Part shown: positions 8,628-17,638 of the stretch, one piece after another
How positions within the stretch are numbered: position 1 is the stretch's first letter
Layout of the letters: each line of letters begins with the position of its first letter
From: Dysgonomonas hofstadii
Lineage (GTDB): Bacteria > Bacteroidota > Bacteroidia > Bacteroidales > Dysgonomonadaceae
NCBI RefSeq assembly: GCF_014196915.1
Contig: NZ_JACIEP010000021.1
Location: 1-61,182, forward strand
DNA: 61,182 bases
Direction of reading: 5' to 3'
Position numbers and translations under genes: made by a program
The notes under the pieces: generated by a model
The model's input: the letters and a program-made list of their open reading frames with translations, nothing else
The model's database searches: none
What the model was told of the DNA's origin: nothing

Positions 8628-11600
8628 CTATTTATCTTCTCCGAAGATACTACCGTAACGGTGGTATTCGAAGGCGATGCTTTGCTCTTTCAGATAATTC
8701 AACAGTTCTATCCGGCCCTCTGCCAATGGTTTGTCGGAGGCAATATGCAAGCCCAGTTTTGCTGCTTTGTTATAAACTGCATCAGACAAGGTTGGCGAAC
8801 AGCTGCGTATACGCTCGTAACGATCCATCTCCTCAATGAACTTCGCTTCACTCTGCACATTGATATGTACTTTTGTCATCTCAGCAACTACCGTTTCGAT
8901 TGCTTTCAACCGGGGATCCCCTTCGGGGACGCTCACTGTGATCGGAGTTTTAGCCATATGTGATGCTGTCAGTACGAGCAGTATATCGCAAAGTTCGTCA
9001 TTCTCTTGTACCCGCAATCCTACATGCTTCAAAGGAAGGTAACGGAAGGTATTCTCTTCCCCATAAATGTGATTCACATCTTTCTCTAATGAGAATTCCT
9101 CTTTCCAGGCCTTTGTATAACTTTCGTAAGCATAGTTCATGCGTAGTTTACAATGGTCTTCGGGTACAAGGTGAACCAAAGGATGCTTGGTTGATGTCAT
9201 AGGAACAGCTTGTTCGGTAAACTCGACAAAACAGGAAACATAATTAGGTCCTCCGGCTTTTATCCCTCCACCGAAAGCGGAACGTTTCATTCCACCAAAC
9301 GGCTGACGGTTCACAATTGCTCCGGTTATACCTCTGTTAATATACAGGTTACCTGCTTCAATATGGTTCTTCCAGTAAGCTTGCTCTTCTTCATCCAGAC
9401 TTTGAAGTCCCGAAGTTAGCCCGTATTCTGAGGAGTTAGCGTATTCTACGGCCTGCTTCAGATCATCGACACAAACTACAGAAAGCAGAGGTGCAAATAA
9501 TTCATTCTTGAACGTAAAGCTGGTTGGTTTTACACCCCATTTTACTGTAGGTTTCAGTATGTATTTCTTCTCATCGAGGAATTCAGGTGCTACCAGCCAT
9601 GATTCACCCGGCTCGAGGTTCTCAATAGCATGCAATAACTTATCGTTATCGTTGGTTATCATTGGCCCCACCATGTTCATCGTGTCCCATACACTGCCTG
9701 TACGCATACTAGTCACGGCATCTTTGAGTTTCGACTGGAATGAAGGATCGTTATATGTCTTTTTATCAACTAATAACAGTGAACAGGCCGAACATTTTTG
9801 TCCTGCGTTACTAAAGGCCGATGACACAATATTTAATATTGCATGATCCTGATCACCATTGCCCGTAAGGATAATAGCATTCTTACCTCCTGTTTCGGCG
9901 GAGAGCGGAGTGCGTGGGCTGTTTTCCAACAGACGGAATGCGGTATCGGTACCACCTGTCAGAATAATGTGTTTCACAGACGGATGAGCGGTCAGGTAGT
10001 TCAGTGAAGAACGGTCTGCGCTACACACTACCTGCAATGTATCTTTAGGTACTCCTGCATCCCAGAAACATTTAGCGAATTCCCATGCGATAGGAAGGGC
10101 CACAGTAGCGGGTTTCAGTATCACCGTGTTACCTCCTGCCAAAGCCGAAGCCACACCGCCCACAGGAATAGCTAAAGGAAAGTTCCATGGCGGGATAACC
10201 AGAATAGTTCCCTTGGGAGCATAAGATACTGTATCAAGTTCTGCAAAATGCTTCATTGTAATCGGATAGAAACGGCAGAAGTCTATTGCTTCCGATACTT
10301 CCACATCGCCCTCCATAAAGGTTTTCCCTGTGATTGATGACATACAGCCAATCAGGTCGCCACGTTTGGCACTCAGGTTATCAGCTACCTGATGCAATAT
10401 TTCGTTACGTTTATTTACATCGGTTTTTCTCCAGCCCGATTTATCTTCTTCGGCGATGGAAACAATCTCTTTTATCTGATCCAATGTGGACAGATTAGCT
10501 TCGCAGAAACAGACTTCATCGTTGCGGCTGCGGTCGTAATATTTTTTCTTATGTTCGGTTATTACTTCCTTATCGCCAATCTGAACAGGTACGATGAAGT
10601 TCTTCTCGTTTACCTCTGTTCCCCATTTCTTCAAATGATCCAGTGCCCACTGACGATTCTGAGGTAAGTCGAGATCTGTGTCAGGTTCATTTTGGAAAAT
10701 ATTTATATCCTTCACCGGAACAGGCTTTTCATTTCTGTTCTGAGTTCTGATTGCTTTTGAATCGATGCTGTCTTTAAGCTTATATGCTTCTATGAATTGA
10801 TTTGTCAGGAATTGCCATTCAGGGCTATCGAGTTTGAGATTGAATGAGTAACTAAGGAAGTTGTCCTTACCTGTATTTTCGTCCAGACGGCGTACCAGAT
10901 AAGAGATCGCATTGAGGAAATGCTCTTTCTTCACCACCGGAGTGTAAAGTATAATCTGTTTATCCAGATGGCGCATAACGCGAGGCAAGTGGTTTGCCAT
11001 ACCTTCAAGCATCTCGAATGTCACGTATTCAGATACACCATTCTTTTCTCCTAACAGATATGCGTAACCGATGCTAAAGAAATTGTGAGAAGCCACTCCT
11101 ATATGTAATGCTTTTGCATTTTCGGGTTGTAAAGCCACATCAAGAATATGGAGATAATTGGCATCCACTTCTACTTTGGTCGAAAGAACCGGATTGACCC
11201 ATCCGCGAAGTGATGAAATGATGCTCTCCATCTGTAGATTGGCTCCTTTCACCAGTCGCATCTTTAATGGAGCACCTCCTTCGGCAACCCGCTTTTTAGC
11301 AAGGGCCAATATTCGTTCCTGAAGCATTCCTGCATCCGGCAGGTAAGCCTGTACAACGATACCAGCTGTATAATTCTTAAATTGAGGCATGCTCATTACT
11401 TCTTCGAATACCTCGAGTGTAAGGTGCATATCTTTATATTCTTCCATATCCAGATTCACAAATTTCGGTTTGGTCACCCCGTTCTGATCAGTATATGGAT
11501 AATCAATAGCTTGCTGATAAACAGATGCTACCAGTTTGCAAAGTTCTTTCTTGTTTTGTTCATAGCTTAACGGATGTATCTGCGCATATATTCCCGATAG

Positions 11601-12134
11601 TTTTATAGAGATATAATTGATGTCCGGTTCTTTCAGTGCTTCCAGATAGTGCTGATAGCGATTATTAGCTTCGCCGTCGCCTAAAACAACCTCACCCAAA
11701 AGATTTACATTCTGGCCGATATTGCTGTTCCATCTTCCGGCAAGATGTCCTGTAAGATACGGCCGTTCTTCTCCGATTATTATTTTGTTCGTTTCCTGAC
11801 GTAGTCTTTTTTTGAATAAAGGCATCGCAATACCATCGAAAAGATAACCAAAGCAAGTGAATAGCTTCAGTTGGAACTGGTCGAATGAATTGAAGAAATC
11901 AGGTACACCATACTGGTCGATCAGCAACTTCATTCTTCGGGCCATTTTCTTACTGTCCCTTACCTGCGACGATTCGTCGAGCATTTTAGATAACAGTACT
12001 TTGTTGGATGGGGTTTGTATCAGCGATGCAAACTTCTTCTGCTCCTTTACTTCCTCAGGAGTCAATTCATTTTCAGCCTTATTAAGAAAATCTTTTGCCC
12101 AATTAAGGACTTCTGCAGAGGTTATCTTTTCCAT
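8628..12134 (-). CDS. putA: Bifunctional proline dehydrogenase / L-glutamate gamma-semialdehyde dehydrogenase
   Basis: This 1168-residue enzyme should oxidise proline to glutamate in two steps. The N-terminal part (about 110-430) is the FAD-dependent proline dehydrogenase barrel, with KMRLVKGANLQ near residues 291-301. The C-terminal part (about 500-1030) is the NAD-dependent aldehyde dehydrogenase, with PWNFP near 649, ETGGKN with catalytic Glu746 and GQKCSAC with catalytic Cys781. There is no ribbon-helix-helix DNA-binding domain as in E. coli PutA. About 130 extra residues follow the dehydrogenase motif SAFGGG. It stands alone between a terminator and a long AT-rich leader region. The symbol is used by function. 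Confidence 0.95.
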   Translation of the reverse strand: MEKITSAEVLNWAKDFLNKAENELTPEEVKEQKKFASLIQTPSNKVLLSKMLDESSQVRDSKKMARRMKLLIDQYGVPDFFNSFDQFQLKLFTCFGYLFDGIAMPLFKKRLRQETNKIIIGEERPYLTGHLAGRWNSNIGQNVNLLGEVVLGDGEANNRYQHYLEALKEPDINYISIKLSGIYAQIHPLSYEQNKKELCKLVASVYQQAIDYPYTDQNGVTKPKFVNLDMEEYKDMHLTLEVFEEVMSMPQFKNYTAGIVVQAYLPDAGMLQERILALAKKRVAEGGAPLKMRLVKGANLQMESIISSLRGWVNPVLSTKVEVDANYLHILDVALQPENAKALHIGVASHNFFSIGYAYLLGEKNGVSEYVTFEMLEGMANHLPRVMRHLDKQIILYTPVVKKEHFLNAISYLVRRLDENTGKDNFLSYSFNLKLDSPEWQFLTNQFIEAYKLKDSIDSKAIRTQNRNEKPVPVKDINIFQNEPDTDLDLPQNRQWALDHLKKWGTEVNEKNFIVPVQIGDKEVITEHKKKYYDRSRNDEVCFCEANLSTLDQIKEIVSIAEEDKSGWRKTDVNKRNEILHQVADNLSAKRGDLIGCMSSITGKTFMEGDVEVSEAIDFCRFYPITMKHFAELDTVSYAPKGTILVIPPWNFPLAIPVGGVASALAGGNTVILKPATVALPIAWEFAKCFWDAGVPKDTLQVVCSADRSSLNYLTAHPSVKHIILTGGTDTAFRLLENSPRTPLSAETGGKNAIILTGNGDQDHAILNIVSSAFSNAGQKCSACSLLLVDKKTYNDPSFQSKLKDAVTSMRTGSVWDTMNMVGPMITNDNDKLLHAIENLEPGESWLVAPEFLDEKKYILKPTVKWGVKPTSFTFKNELFAPLLSVVCVDDLKQAVEYANSSEYGLTSGLQSLDEEEQAYWKNHIEAGNLYINRGITGAIVNRQPFGGMKRSAFGGGIKAGGPNYVSCFVEFTEQAVPMTSTKHPLVHLVPEDHCKLRMNYAYESYTKAWKEEFSLEKDVNHIYGEENTFRYLPLKHVGLRVQENDELCDILLVLTASHMAKTPITVSVPEGDPRLKAIETVVAEMTKVHINVQSEAKFIEEMDRYERIRSCSPTLSDAVYNKAAKLGLHIASDKPLAEGRIELLNYLKEQSIAFEYHRYGSIFGEDK

Positions 12135-12594
12135 TTGACTTACATATTGTTAAACATGATTAGATTTTTTTTCTAAGATATAGCAAAAGCTTTGAAAAGA
12201 ATCCTGTTTTTGTGAGAAAAATAATCAAATTAATAAATTCTAATGTTGCTTTAATAGAGAGTATATTAAGTAATCTAAAATATTTACTGTCATGTATCTA
12301 TTAATACCAATAGATAATTGAGAATGTTAAAACCTGACATATCTGACATGTTTTTTAGCTCTCTGCAATAGTTATCGATTAATAAAAAAGTTACAAAAGT
12401 TACACTTTTGCAGTATTCTGCATTAAAAAAACTGACACATCTGACAAATTTTTATCATTTTTTCAAAGACTACTTCCTCGTCCTACTTACCATTGTCTAT
12501 TACCTCTTCTGATTTATAGATAAAGCTTCCGTAAAAAAATGCAAGTTCATCAACTGATTTGTATAGTGTTTATCTTATATAGAGCTTATAATAA
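12135..12594. other. Gene-free region upstream of putA holding a diverged intergenic repeat element
   Basis: No convincing gene lies in this ~460-bp AT-rich stretch. It should contain the putA promoter on the minus strand, but I see only a weak -7-like box (TATCTTAG, minus strand, about 12175-12182). Two close copies of the phrase CTGACAyATCTGACA occur at about 12334-12348 and 12432-12446. A block TTATAGATAAAGCTTCC...AAAAATGCAAG lies at 12515-12545. All three recur in diverged form at 45205-45402, upstream of the GH2 gene. Confidence 0.55.
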
Positions 12595-12629
12595 AATATC
12601 CGCTATATCAATTGATTATAGCGGATATT
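12587..12629 (-). terminator. Rho-independent terminator after the sugar isomerase gene
   Basis: The arms AATATCCGCTATA (12595-12607) and TATAGCGGATATT (12617-12629) are perfect complements around a 9-nt loop. On the minus strand the hairpin is followed by TTTTATTAT. It lies 25 bp beyond the stop at 12655 and ends the 19462-12655 operon. Confidence 0.85.
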
Positions 12630-12654
12630 AAGTTGTTTATTCTGTTGGAATATA

Positions 12655-13548
12655 TCAAAATATATTATTCGTGATCCGGGTATAATAATCTATACACTTC
12701 TTAATGTCAGGAACCGAATTTTCCCAATTATATTCATATTCTATAGTAAATACCCCTTTGAAGTTCTGATCTTTCAGAGTTTGGAGCATTTTCTCTACAT
12801 TTAGTATCCCTGTTCCCCATATAACATCATGTTGTTCGGTTTCTCCCTCCTGTTTTTCTGCTATATCTTTGAAGTGCAGGGAAATTATACGGCCTTTCAA
12901 CTTATGCAGGCATTCAATCTGATCAAGACCTTCGCGACACCAATGCCCTACATCGGCGCACGCTCCGGTTTTGTCGCTTCGGTTGGCTATTTGTGCCAGC
13001 AACAGATCCGGATTCCAGTAATCGGATGGTTGCGGATGATTATGAACAGATACCTTAATATTGTATTTATTAGCGAGGCTTTCTATTAGATCCCAATCTT
13101 TAAGAGCTGGTTCACAGGAAATAAATTCCATTTCCATGTCTTTAGCCAGGATGAACATTTTTTCCCAATCGTCAGGATTATCCGTTGTATATACTCCTGT
13201 AGATATGATCTTTATTCCTTTTTCATTCGCATATTGCTTCAGCTCGGAACGTTCTTCAACTGTCAACTCGGTACTAAAAGCCTTATCTCCCCATTTACCA
13301 CCCAATTTATGTCCGGGAAATACTTCTATATATTTCAATCCCAGTCCTTTTGTTTTGTCCAGGGCTTCAGTAAATGTGAATTTATGGAAAGAATATGATT
13401 GCATCGATAATCTCCAGCCAGACTCTTTTGATTTCGATTGTGCGTTTTCTGTTGAACTCTTTTCAGAATCTGTTCCTTTTTGTTTACCGGAACAGGCCGG
13501 CAGTAAATATATCAGGCTAAGCAATGCTATATAATATAAATGTTTCAT
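12655..13548 (-). CDS. Sugar phosphate isomerase/epimerase family TIM-barrel lipoprotein
   Basis: This 297-residue protein belongs to the xylose-isomerase-like (AP endonuclease 2) TIM-barrel superfamily. A lipoprotein signal ends at LPAC with Cys19, so it is exported, not cytoplasmic. The barrel shows YIEVFPG, FISCEPALKDWD, VHNHPQPSDYWNP, GACADVGHW, IISLHFKDI and FTIEYEYNWE. The Glu, Asp, His and Glu of these blocks are the likely metal ligands. It is the last gene of a sugar-oxidation operon and follows the Gfo/Idh/MocA gene by 21 bp. An exported isomerase beside an exported dehydrogenase suggests it acts on a keto-sugar product; that role is inferred. The exact reaction is unknown. Confidence 0.85.
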   Translation of the reverse strand: MKHLYYIALLSLIYLLPACSGKQKGTDSEKSSTENAQSKSKESGWRLSMQSYSFHKFTFTEALDKTKGLGLKYIEVFPGHKLGGKWGDKAFSTELTVEERSELKQYANEKGIKIISTGVYTTDNPDDWEKMFILAKDMEMEFISCEPALKDWDLIESLANKYNIKVSVHNHPQPSDYWNPDLLLAQIANRSDKTGACADVGHWCREGLDQIECLHKLKGRIISLHFKDIAEKQEGETEQHDVIWGTGILNVEKMLQTLKDQNFKGVFTIEYEYNWENSVPDIKKCIDYYTRITNNIF

Positions 13549-13569
13549 AAACTTTATTTTTCAGTGATT

Positions 13570-15084
13570 CTATTTTGGCATACTGGGAAGGGTAAATCCA
13601 TTCTCGTAAGTATGCTTGATCCATTCATTAGCCATATCTATTGCGGAAAAATCAGCAAATTGCCGATCAAATTTAGGATCACCATCTATTACATCGAAGT
13701 TGTCGACAGTCACTATCTTTATCTTATCATTTGCTGATATATTGGTAAACTTCATATTTTCTCCGTCCCATTTCAGTTCGCGATGCAATCCGTACAATCC
13801 TGATAAGCGTACTGCCAGAACGCCCATTACAACCATCTCGTTGAACGGACCGGAGAACTGGAAGTTGGAAGTACTTTCTGTTCTGTTTTCAGGAGATTCC
13901 TTACAGGCCCTTATCCAGTCCTGCTCGTGTGCATTTGTATCCCAAATATCACCATTTCCGCCTTTGATACGTGGAATAGTAGGTTTGGGTTCGGTAAAGT
14001 GTTCCATCTCTGATTTAGGCAGTAGGGTAGGGTTGAGGCCATAGCAACCAGTCATTATTTTGCCTTTTGAACCGACAAATATGATTCCACCATTAGAGTC
14101 TCCCATCATTTCACCGTTATTCAGCTCTTCGGGACGTGGAGGCATCAGTCCTCCGTCATACCAATGTATTTTCACTTCGGGCATTGCCACCTTCGGCATG
14201 TTGTCGCGTGCTGGGAATGTATAGGTTACTACTTGTGCATGCGGTGGAGAATAAAGGTTGCTCAGTGTAGAACTGCCGATAACACTCACTGGATATCTTA
14301 AATTAAGCGCCCAATATACAGGATCCATAATATGACAAGCCATATCGCCCAATGCGCCTGTTCCGAAGTCCCACCAGCCACGCCAGTTCCATGGTGTATA
14401 CACTGGATTGTAGGCACGTTTTTTTGCAGGACCGATAAACAGATCCCAGTCCAGTGTTTTAGGCACTTTGACAACCCCCTTAGGTTCTTGTAATCCTTGT
14501 GGCCAGATAGGGCGGTCTGTCCAGCAATGTACTTCGCGCACATCACCTATGATCCCTGCTTGTATCCATTCGGCTACACGCCGGCAGTCGTCAAACGAAT
14601 TTCCCTGATTTCCCATCTGGGTAGCCACTTTGTATTTCTTTGCCAGTTTTGTCAATAACCTCGACTCGTATACCGAATGGGTTAATGGCTTTTGTACGTA
14701 GCAATGTTTACCCAGCGTAATCCCATGTGCAACTACTCCAGCATGAGTGTGATCAGGGGTCGCCACCATAATGGCGTCTATCGATTCTCCTATTTCGTCG
14801 AACATAATCCGCCAGTCCTTGAATTGTTTGGCTTTCGGATAGTCGTTGAATGTCTTGTTGGCATATTTCCAGTCCACATCGCAAAGGGCAACGATATTCT
14901 CGGTTTTCATATTCGCTAGGTTGCGACGTCCGATGCCACCCACACCTATTCCGGCTATATTCAGTTTATCGCTTGGTGCCGTATAACCGAATGATTTACC
15001 CAAAACCTTGCCGGGAATAATAGTTAGGCCCGCAGCAGTAATAGCTCCTGCTTTTAAGAATTTACGTCTGCTTATATCTTTCAT
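13570..15084 (-). CDS. Gfo/Idh/MocA family oxidoreductase with Tat signal
   Basis: This 504-residue NAD(P)-dependent sugar oxidoreductase begins with a twin-arginine signal (SRRKFLKAGA, Arg6-Arg7), so it is folded with cofactor in the cytoplasm and then exported. The Rossmann fold follows, with GIGVGGIG at 45-52. The usual EKP catalytic motif is QKP at 131-133, a substitution common in exported Bacteroidota members. The C-terminal dimerisation domain contains the long WRGWWDFGTGALGDMACH segment. It starts 7 bp after the MFS transporter stop. Related exported enzymes oxidise glycosides at C3, and that is the best guess here, but the substrate cannot be read from sequence. Confidence 0.9.
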   Translation of the reverse strand: MKDISRRKFLKAGAITAAGLTIIPGKVLGKSFGYTAPSDKLNIAGIGVGGIGRRNLANMKTENIVALCDVDWKYANKTFNDYPKAKQFKDWRIMFDEIGESIDAIMVATPDHTHAGVVAHGITLGKHCYVQKPLTHSVYESRLLTKLAKKYKVATQMGNQGNSFDDCRRVAEWIQAGIIGDVREVHCWTDRPIWPQGLQEPKGVVKVPKTLDWDLFIGPAKKRAYNPVYTPWNWRGWWDFGTGALGDMACHIMDPVYWALNLRYPVSVIGSSTLSNLYSPPHAQVVTYTFPARDNMPKVAMPEVKIHWYDGGLMPPRPEELNNGEMMGDSNGGIIFVGSKGKIMTGCYGLNPTLLPKSEMEHFTEPKPTIPRIKGGNGDIWDTNAHEQDWIRACKESPENRTESTSNFQFSGPFNEMVVMGVLAVRLSGLYGLHRELKWDGENMKFTNISANDKIKIVTVDNFDVIDGDPKFDRQFADFSAIDMANEWIKHTYENGFTLPSMPK

Positions 15085-15091
15085 CTTATAT

Positions 15092-16498
15092 TTATTTAGT
15101 TTGTTTTTCTTTTGTCTGCCACATTTTTTCTATTTCTTCCAGCGACTTACCTGTTGTTTCGGGAACTAAGAAATAGGTAATAGCGATATATGGGATGCAC
15201 ATACATGCGAATATCCAGAATGTAACAGAGGCTCCCACACCGTTAAGTAAAACGGGTGTCAGTTGGCCTATAAGATATGTGCCTATCCATAAAGAGAACC
15301 CGGCACATGACATGGCTACTCCACGGACTTTTACAGGGTACATTTCTGATAGCAAAACCCATATGACAACACTTATAGAGATAGCTGAGAAGAAAATGTA
15401 GGTCATGATCATACCCAGCAACACTACCGGATTATTGATTCCTATATTGAAGAATATACCGATGGCGATTAGCATAACAAACATACCGCTTACACCGATA
15501 TAAACAAGCTTTTTTCGTCCGATACGGTCTACCAGATACATCCCCAGAATAGTGGAGAGTACATTAACTATACCTACTATTATCTGAAAATCGAGTGAAC
15601 CCTGCGCTTCCATTCCGGCCTCGGAGAAGATGATCGGACCATAATAAAAGATCGCGTTCACTCCCATAAACTGTCCGAGGATGGCCAGGCAAACACCGAT
15701 AAACAGAGCTATACGGTAACCCGGTTTGAAGAGAATGCGCCAGTCTGTTTTCTCCTCTGAACTGAGCATATCCTGTGTTTCTTTTATCTGTAATTTCGCT
15801 TCACTCTCACCAAAGAGAGTGGTCATTGTTTTTACGGCCTTATCAACTTTATTCCGTGCGATCTGCCATCTCGGGCTTTCAGGTATCAGAAACAGAACGA
15901 GAAAAAACAGAGCCGCAGGTATGGTTTGCATACCCAGCATTCCCCTCCATGGTTGTTCTTTCAGTACAAAATTGAGCCATTGTTGATCGAAGGTTATTGT
16001 TTGTGACCAATGCAGTACACGTGCATTGACAATGTAAGAAGCAACAATCCCAACGGTCACAGCCAACTGATAGAGCGTAACCAGTGTCCCTCTGTAGCGT
16101 GAAGGTGAAACCTCTGAAATATATAAGGGCGAAACGATAGAAGCAACGCCTATTCCCATACCTCCCAGCATACGTGCAAATACAAGCATGTAAAAATCGG
16201 AGGCCACCATACAGCCGAAAGCCGAGACTGTAAACAAGGCTGCCGCAACCCATAGCGAAAGCCGCCTGCCGAGCCTGTCACTGATGATGCCGGCAAAAGA
16301 AACACCGATGATAGACCCAATCAGTGCACATCCTACATACCATCCTGTTTCCACATCGTTTAGCATATACAGGTAGGTAACCTGCTGTATTGTTCCGGAG
16401 ATAACAGCCGTATCATATCCAAATAGGAATCCTCCTATGGCGCCTACTACGGATAGGAAAATTACGTATTTAAAGTTGCCTTTTTTTTGTTCTGCCAT
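15092..16498 (-). CDS. MFS transporter, sugar porter family
   Basis: This 468-residue protein has twelve predicted membrane helices and the sugar-porter signatures: GYDTAVISGTI in helix 1, the loop motif SDRLGRR after helix 2, a second DRIGRKK after helix 8, and the C-terminal VPETTGKSLEEIE. It should import a monosaccharide or small sugar acid or keto-sugar through the inner membrane, probably by proton symport. Its position between the DUF4434 and Gfo/Idh/MocA genes (spacings of 10 and 7 bp) implies that it takes up the product of the exported oxidoreductases. Substrate is not determinable. Confidence 0.92.
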   Translation of the reverse strand: MAEQKKGNFKYVIFLSVVGAIGGFLFGYDTAVISGTIQQVTYLYMLNDVETGWYVGCALIGSIIGVSFAGIISDRLGRRLSLWVAAALFTVSAFGCMVASDFYMLVFARMLGGMGIGVASIVSPLYISEVSPSRYRGTLVTLYQLAVTVGIVASYIVNARVLHWSQTITFDQQWLNFVLKEQPWRGMLGMQTIPAALFFLVLFLIPESPRWQIARNKVDKAVKTMTTLFGESEAKLQIKETQDMLSSEEKTDWRILFKPGYRIALFIGVCLAILGQFMGVNAIFYYGPIIFSEAGMEAQGSLDFQIIVGIVNVLSTILGMYLVDRIGRKKLVYIGVSGMFVMLIAIGIFFNIGINNPVVLLGMIMTYIFFSAISISVVIWVLLSEMYPVKVRGVAMSCAGFSLWIGTYLIGQLTPVLLNGVGASVTFWIFACMCIPYIAITYFLVPETTGKSLEEIEKMWQTKEKQTK

Positions 16499-16508
16499 AA
16501 GAGTTTAT

Positions 16509-17606
16509 TTATAAGTTAAAGTATTCTTTGTATCGGTTATACAGATGTCCGGCCTGCAGATATGCAGATTGCGGACTCATAAAGTGCGAGAATTCAAAAG
16601 TGATGGCTTTGTCATATCCTGCGCGTTTTGCAGCTTCAAGTTTTAGACGAAGTTTATCGAACTTGATAGGTAAAAATTTAATGGGCATATCACGATCGAA
16701 CGATTCTGCATTTGTCCAGCATTCCAATCCATATTTATCAGCGAGTTTTTTATTAACCTCAAAAAACGCGTCCAGTTCGTCATAGTCGATATGCCCATCC
16801 TGAAAAGCACAGGCGTCTACTGTCCCTTTTATTCCATCGAATATTTCTCCCCATTCTTTTTCATGTTGCTGAACCGAAACCGAATCGCCTTTCGATAATT
16901 GTCCGGATGCGGCCATCACGGCCTTTTTCCCGTCAATCCATGGAGAGATAAAGGTAGGCAGGCCTCCCGATACATCTTTACATTGTTTGCCCATAGCGCG
17001 GAAAGAGTCAATAGCTCCCTTTGTTGCCCGACTGATTTCCCCGCTAAGGTACCATCCCTGAAAACTTTTATATTTTTGTCCGTATTTTTGCCATACTTCA
17101 TCTATTACATATTTATTGTCCTCTATTTCGTGCGACATATCACCAGTAGCCCAGTAATGACCTGAATCATACAGACCGAAATAGAATTTCATCCCATGTT
17201 TATCTGCCAGCTTTAAATACATATCCAGAAGATCGACCGATGGTTTGTAGCATCCTTTTTTTATTAGATATTCTGACGGATAGGTGATAAACTTACGGTA
17301 TCCCGACCGGATCATGATAACAGTATCAATACCAATGGCTTTCATGTGGCAAAAATCCTGATCCCATTCCTTTTCTCCCCAGTTCTGATGAGGAATATCA
17401 TGTGAAATTTCATCCAGAAAAGTTCCGCTGATCTGTAACCCTTTTGCCGGAGGAACAATGAGCGTTGATGTTGCATCCGAATTGCATAATGTGATTTTTG
17501 CATTATCGGGGCTGCTATTGCCGCAGGATGAGAGTATAGGTACACTGGCAGCTACAGCTGCCCCCATTCCCATTTTCTTTAAAAATTCCCGTCTGTTTTT
17601 TTCCAT
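16509..17606 (-). CDS. DUF4434-type protein, Tat-exported lipoprotein
   Basis: This 365-residue protein has both a twin-arginine motif (NRREFLKK, Arg5-Arg6) and a lipobox ending at Cys28 (LSSC), so it should be a Tat-translocated lipoprotein. The mature part looks like a TIM barrel of the DUF4434 kind found in Bacteroidota glycan loci. Blocks such as GTFLDEISHDIPHQNWG, DTVIMIRSGY, KFYFGLYDSGHYW and GWYLSGEIS resemble glycoside hydrolase-like barrels. Glu residues in LSGEIS and ITFEFSH are possible catalytic or binding residues. The function is unproven; it sits 10 bp upstream of the transporter in the sugar-oxidation operon. Confidence 0.75.
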   Translation of the reverse strand: MEKNRREFLKKMGMGAAVAASVPILSSCGNSSPDNAKITLCNSDATSTLIVPPAKGLQISGTFLDEISHDIPHQNWGEKEWDQDFCHMKAIGIDTVIMIRSGYRKFITYPSEYLIKKGCYKPSVDLLDMYLKLADKHGMKFYFGLYDSGHYWATGDMSHEIEDNKYVIDEVWQKYGQKYKSFQGWYLSGEISRATKGAIDSFRAMGKQCKDVSGGLPTFISPWIDGKKAVMAASGQLSKGDSVSVQQHEKEWGEIFDGIKGTVDACAFQDGHIDYDELDAFFEVNKKLADKYGLECWTNAESFDRDMPIKFLPIKFDKLRLKLEAAKRAGYDKAITFEFSHFMSPQSAYLQAGHLYNRYKEYFNL

Positions 17607-17638
17607 ACTTCGCTGTATATTATATCTGTTTCTTGTAG

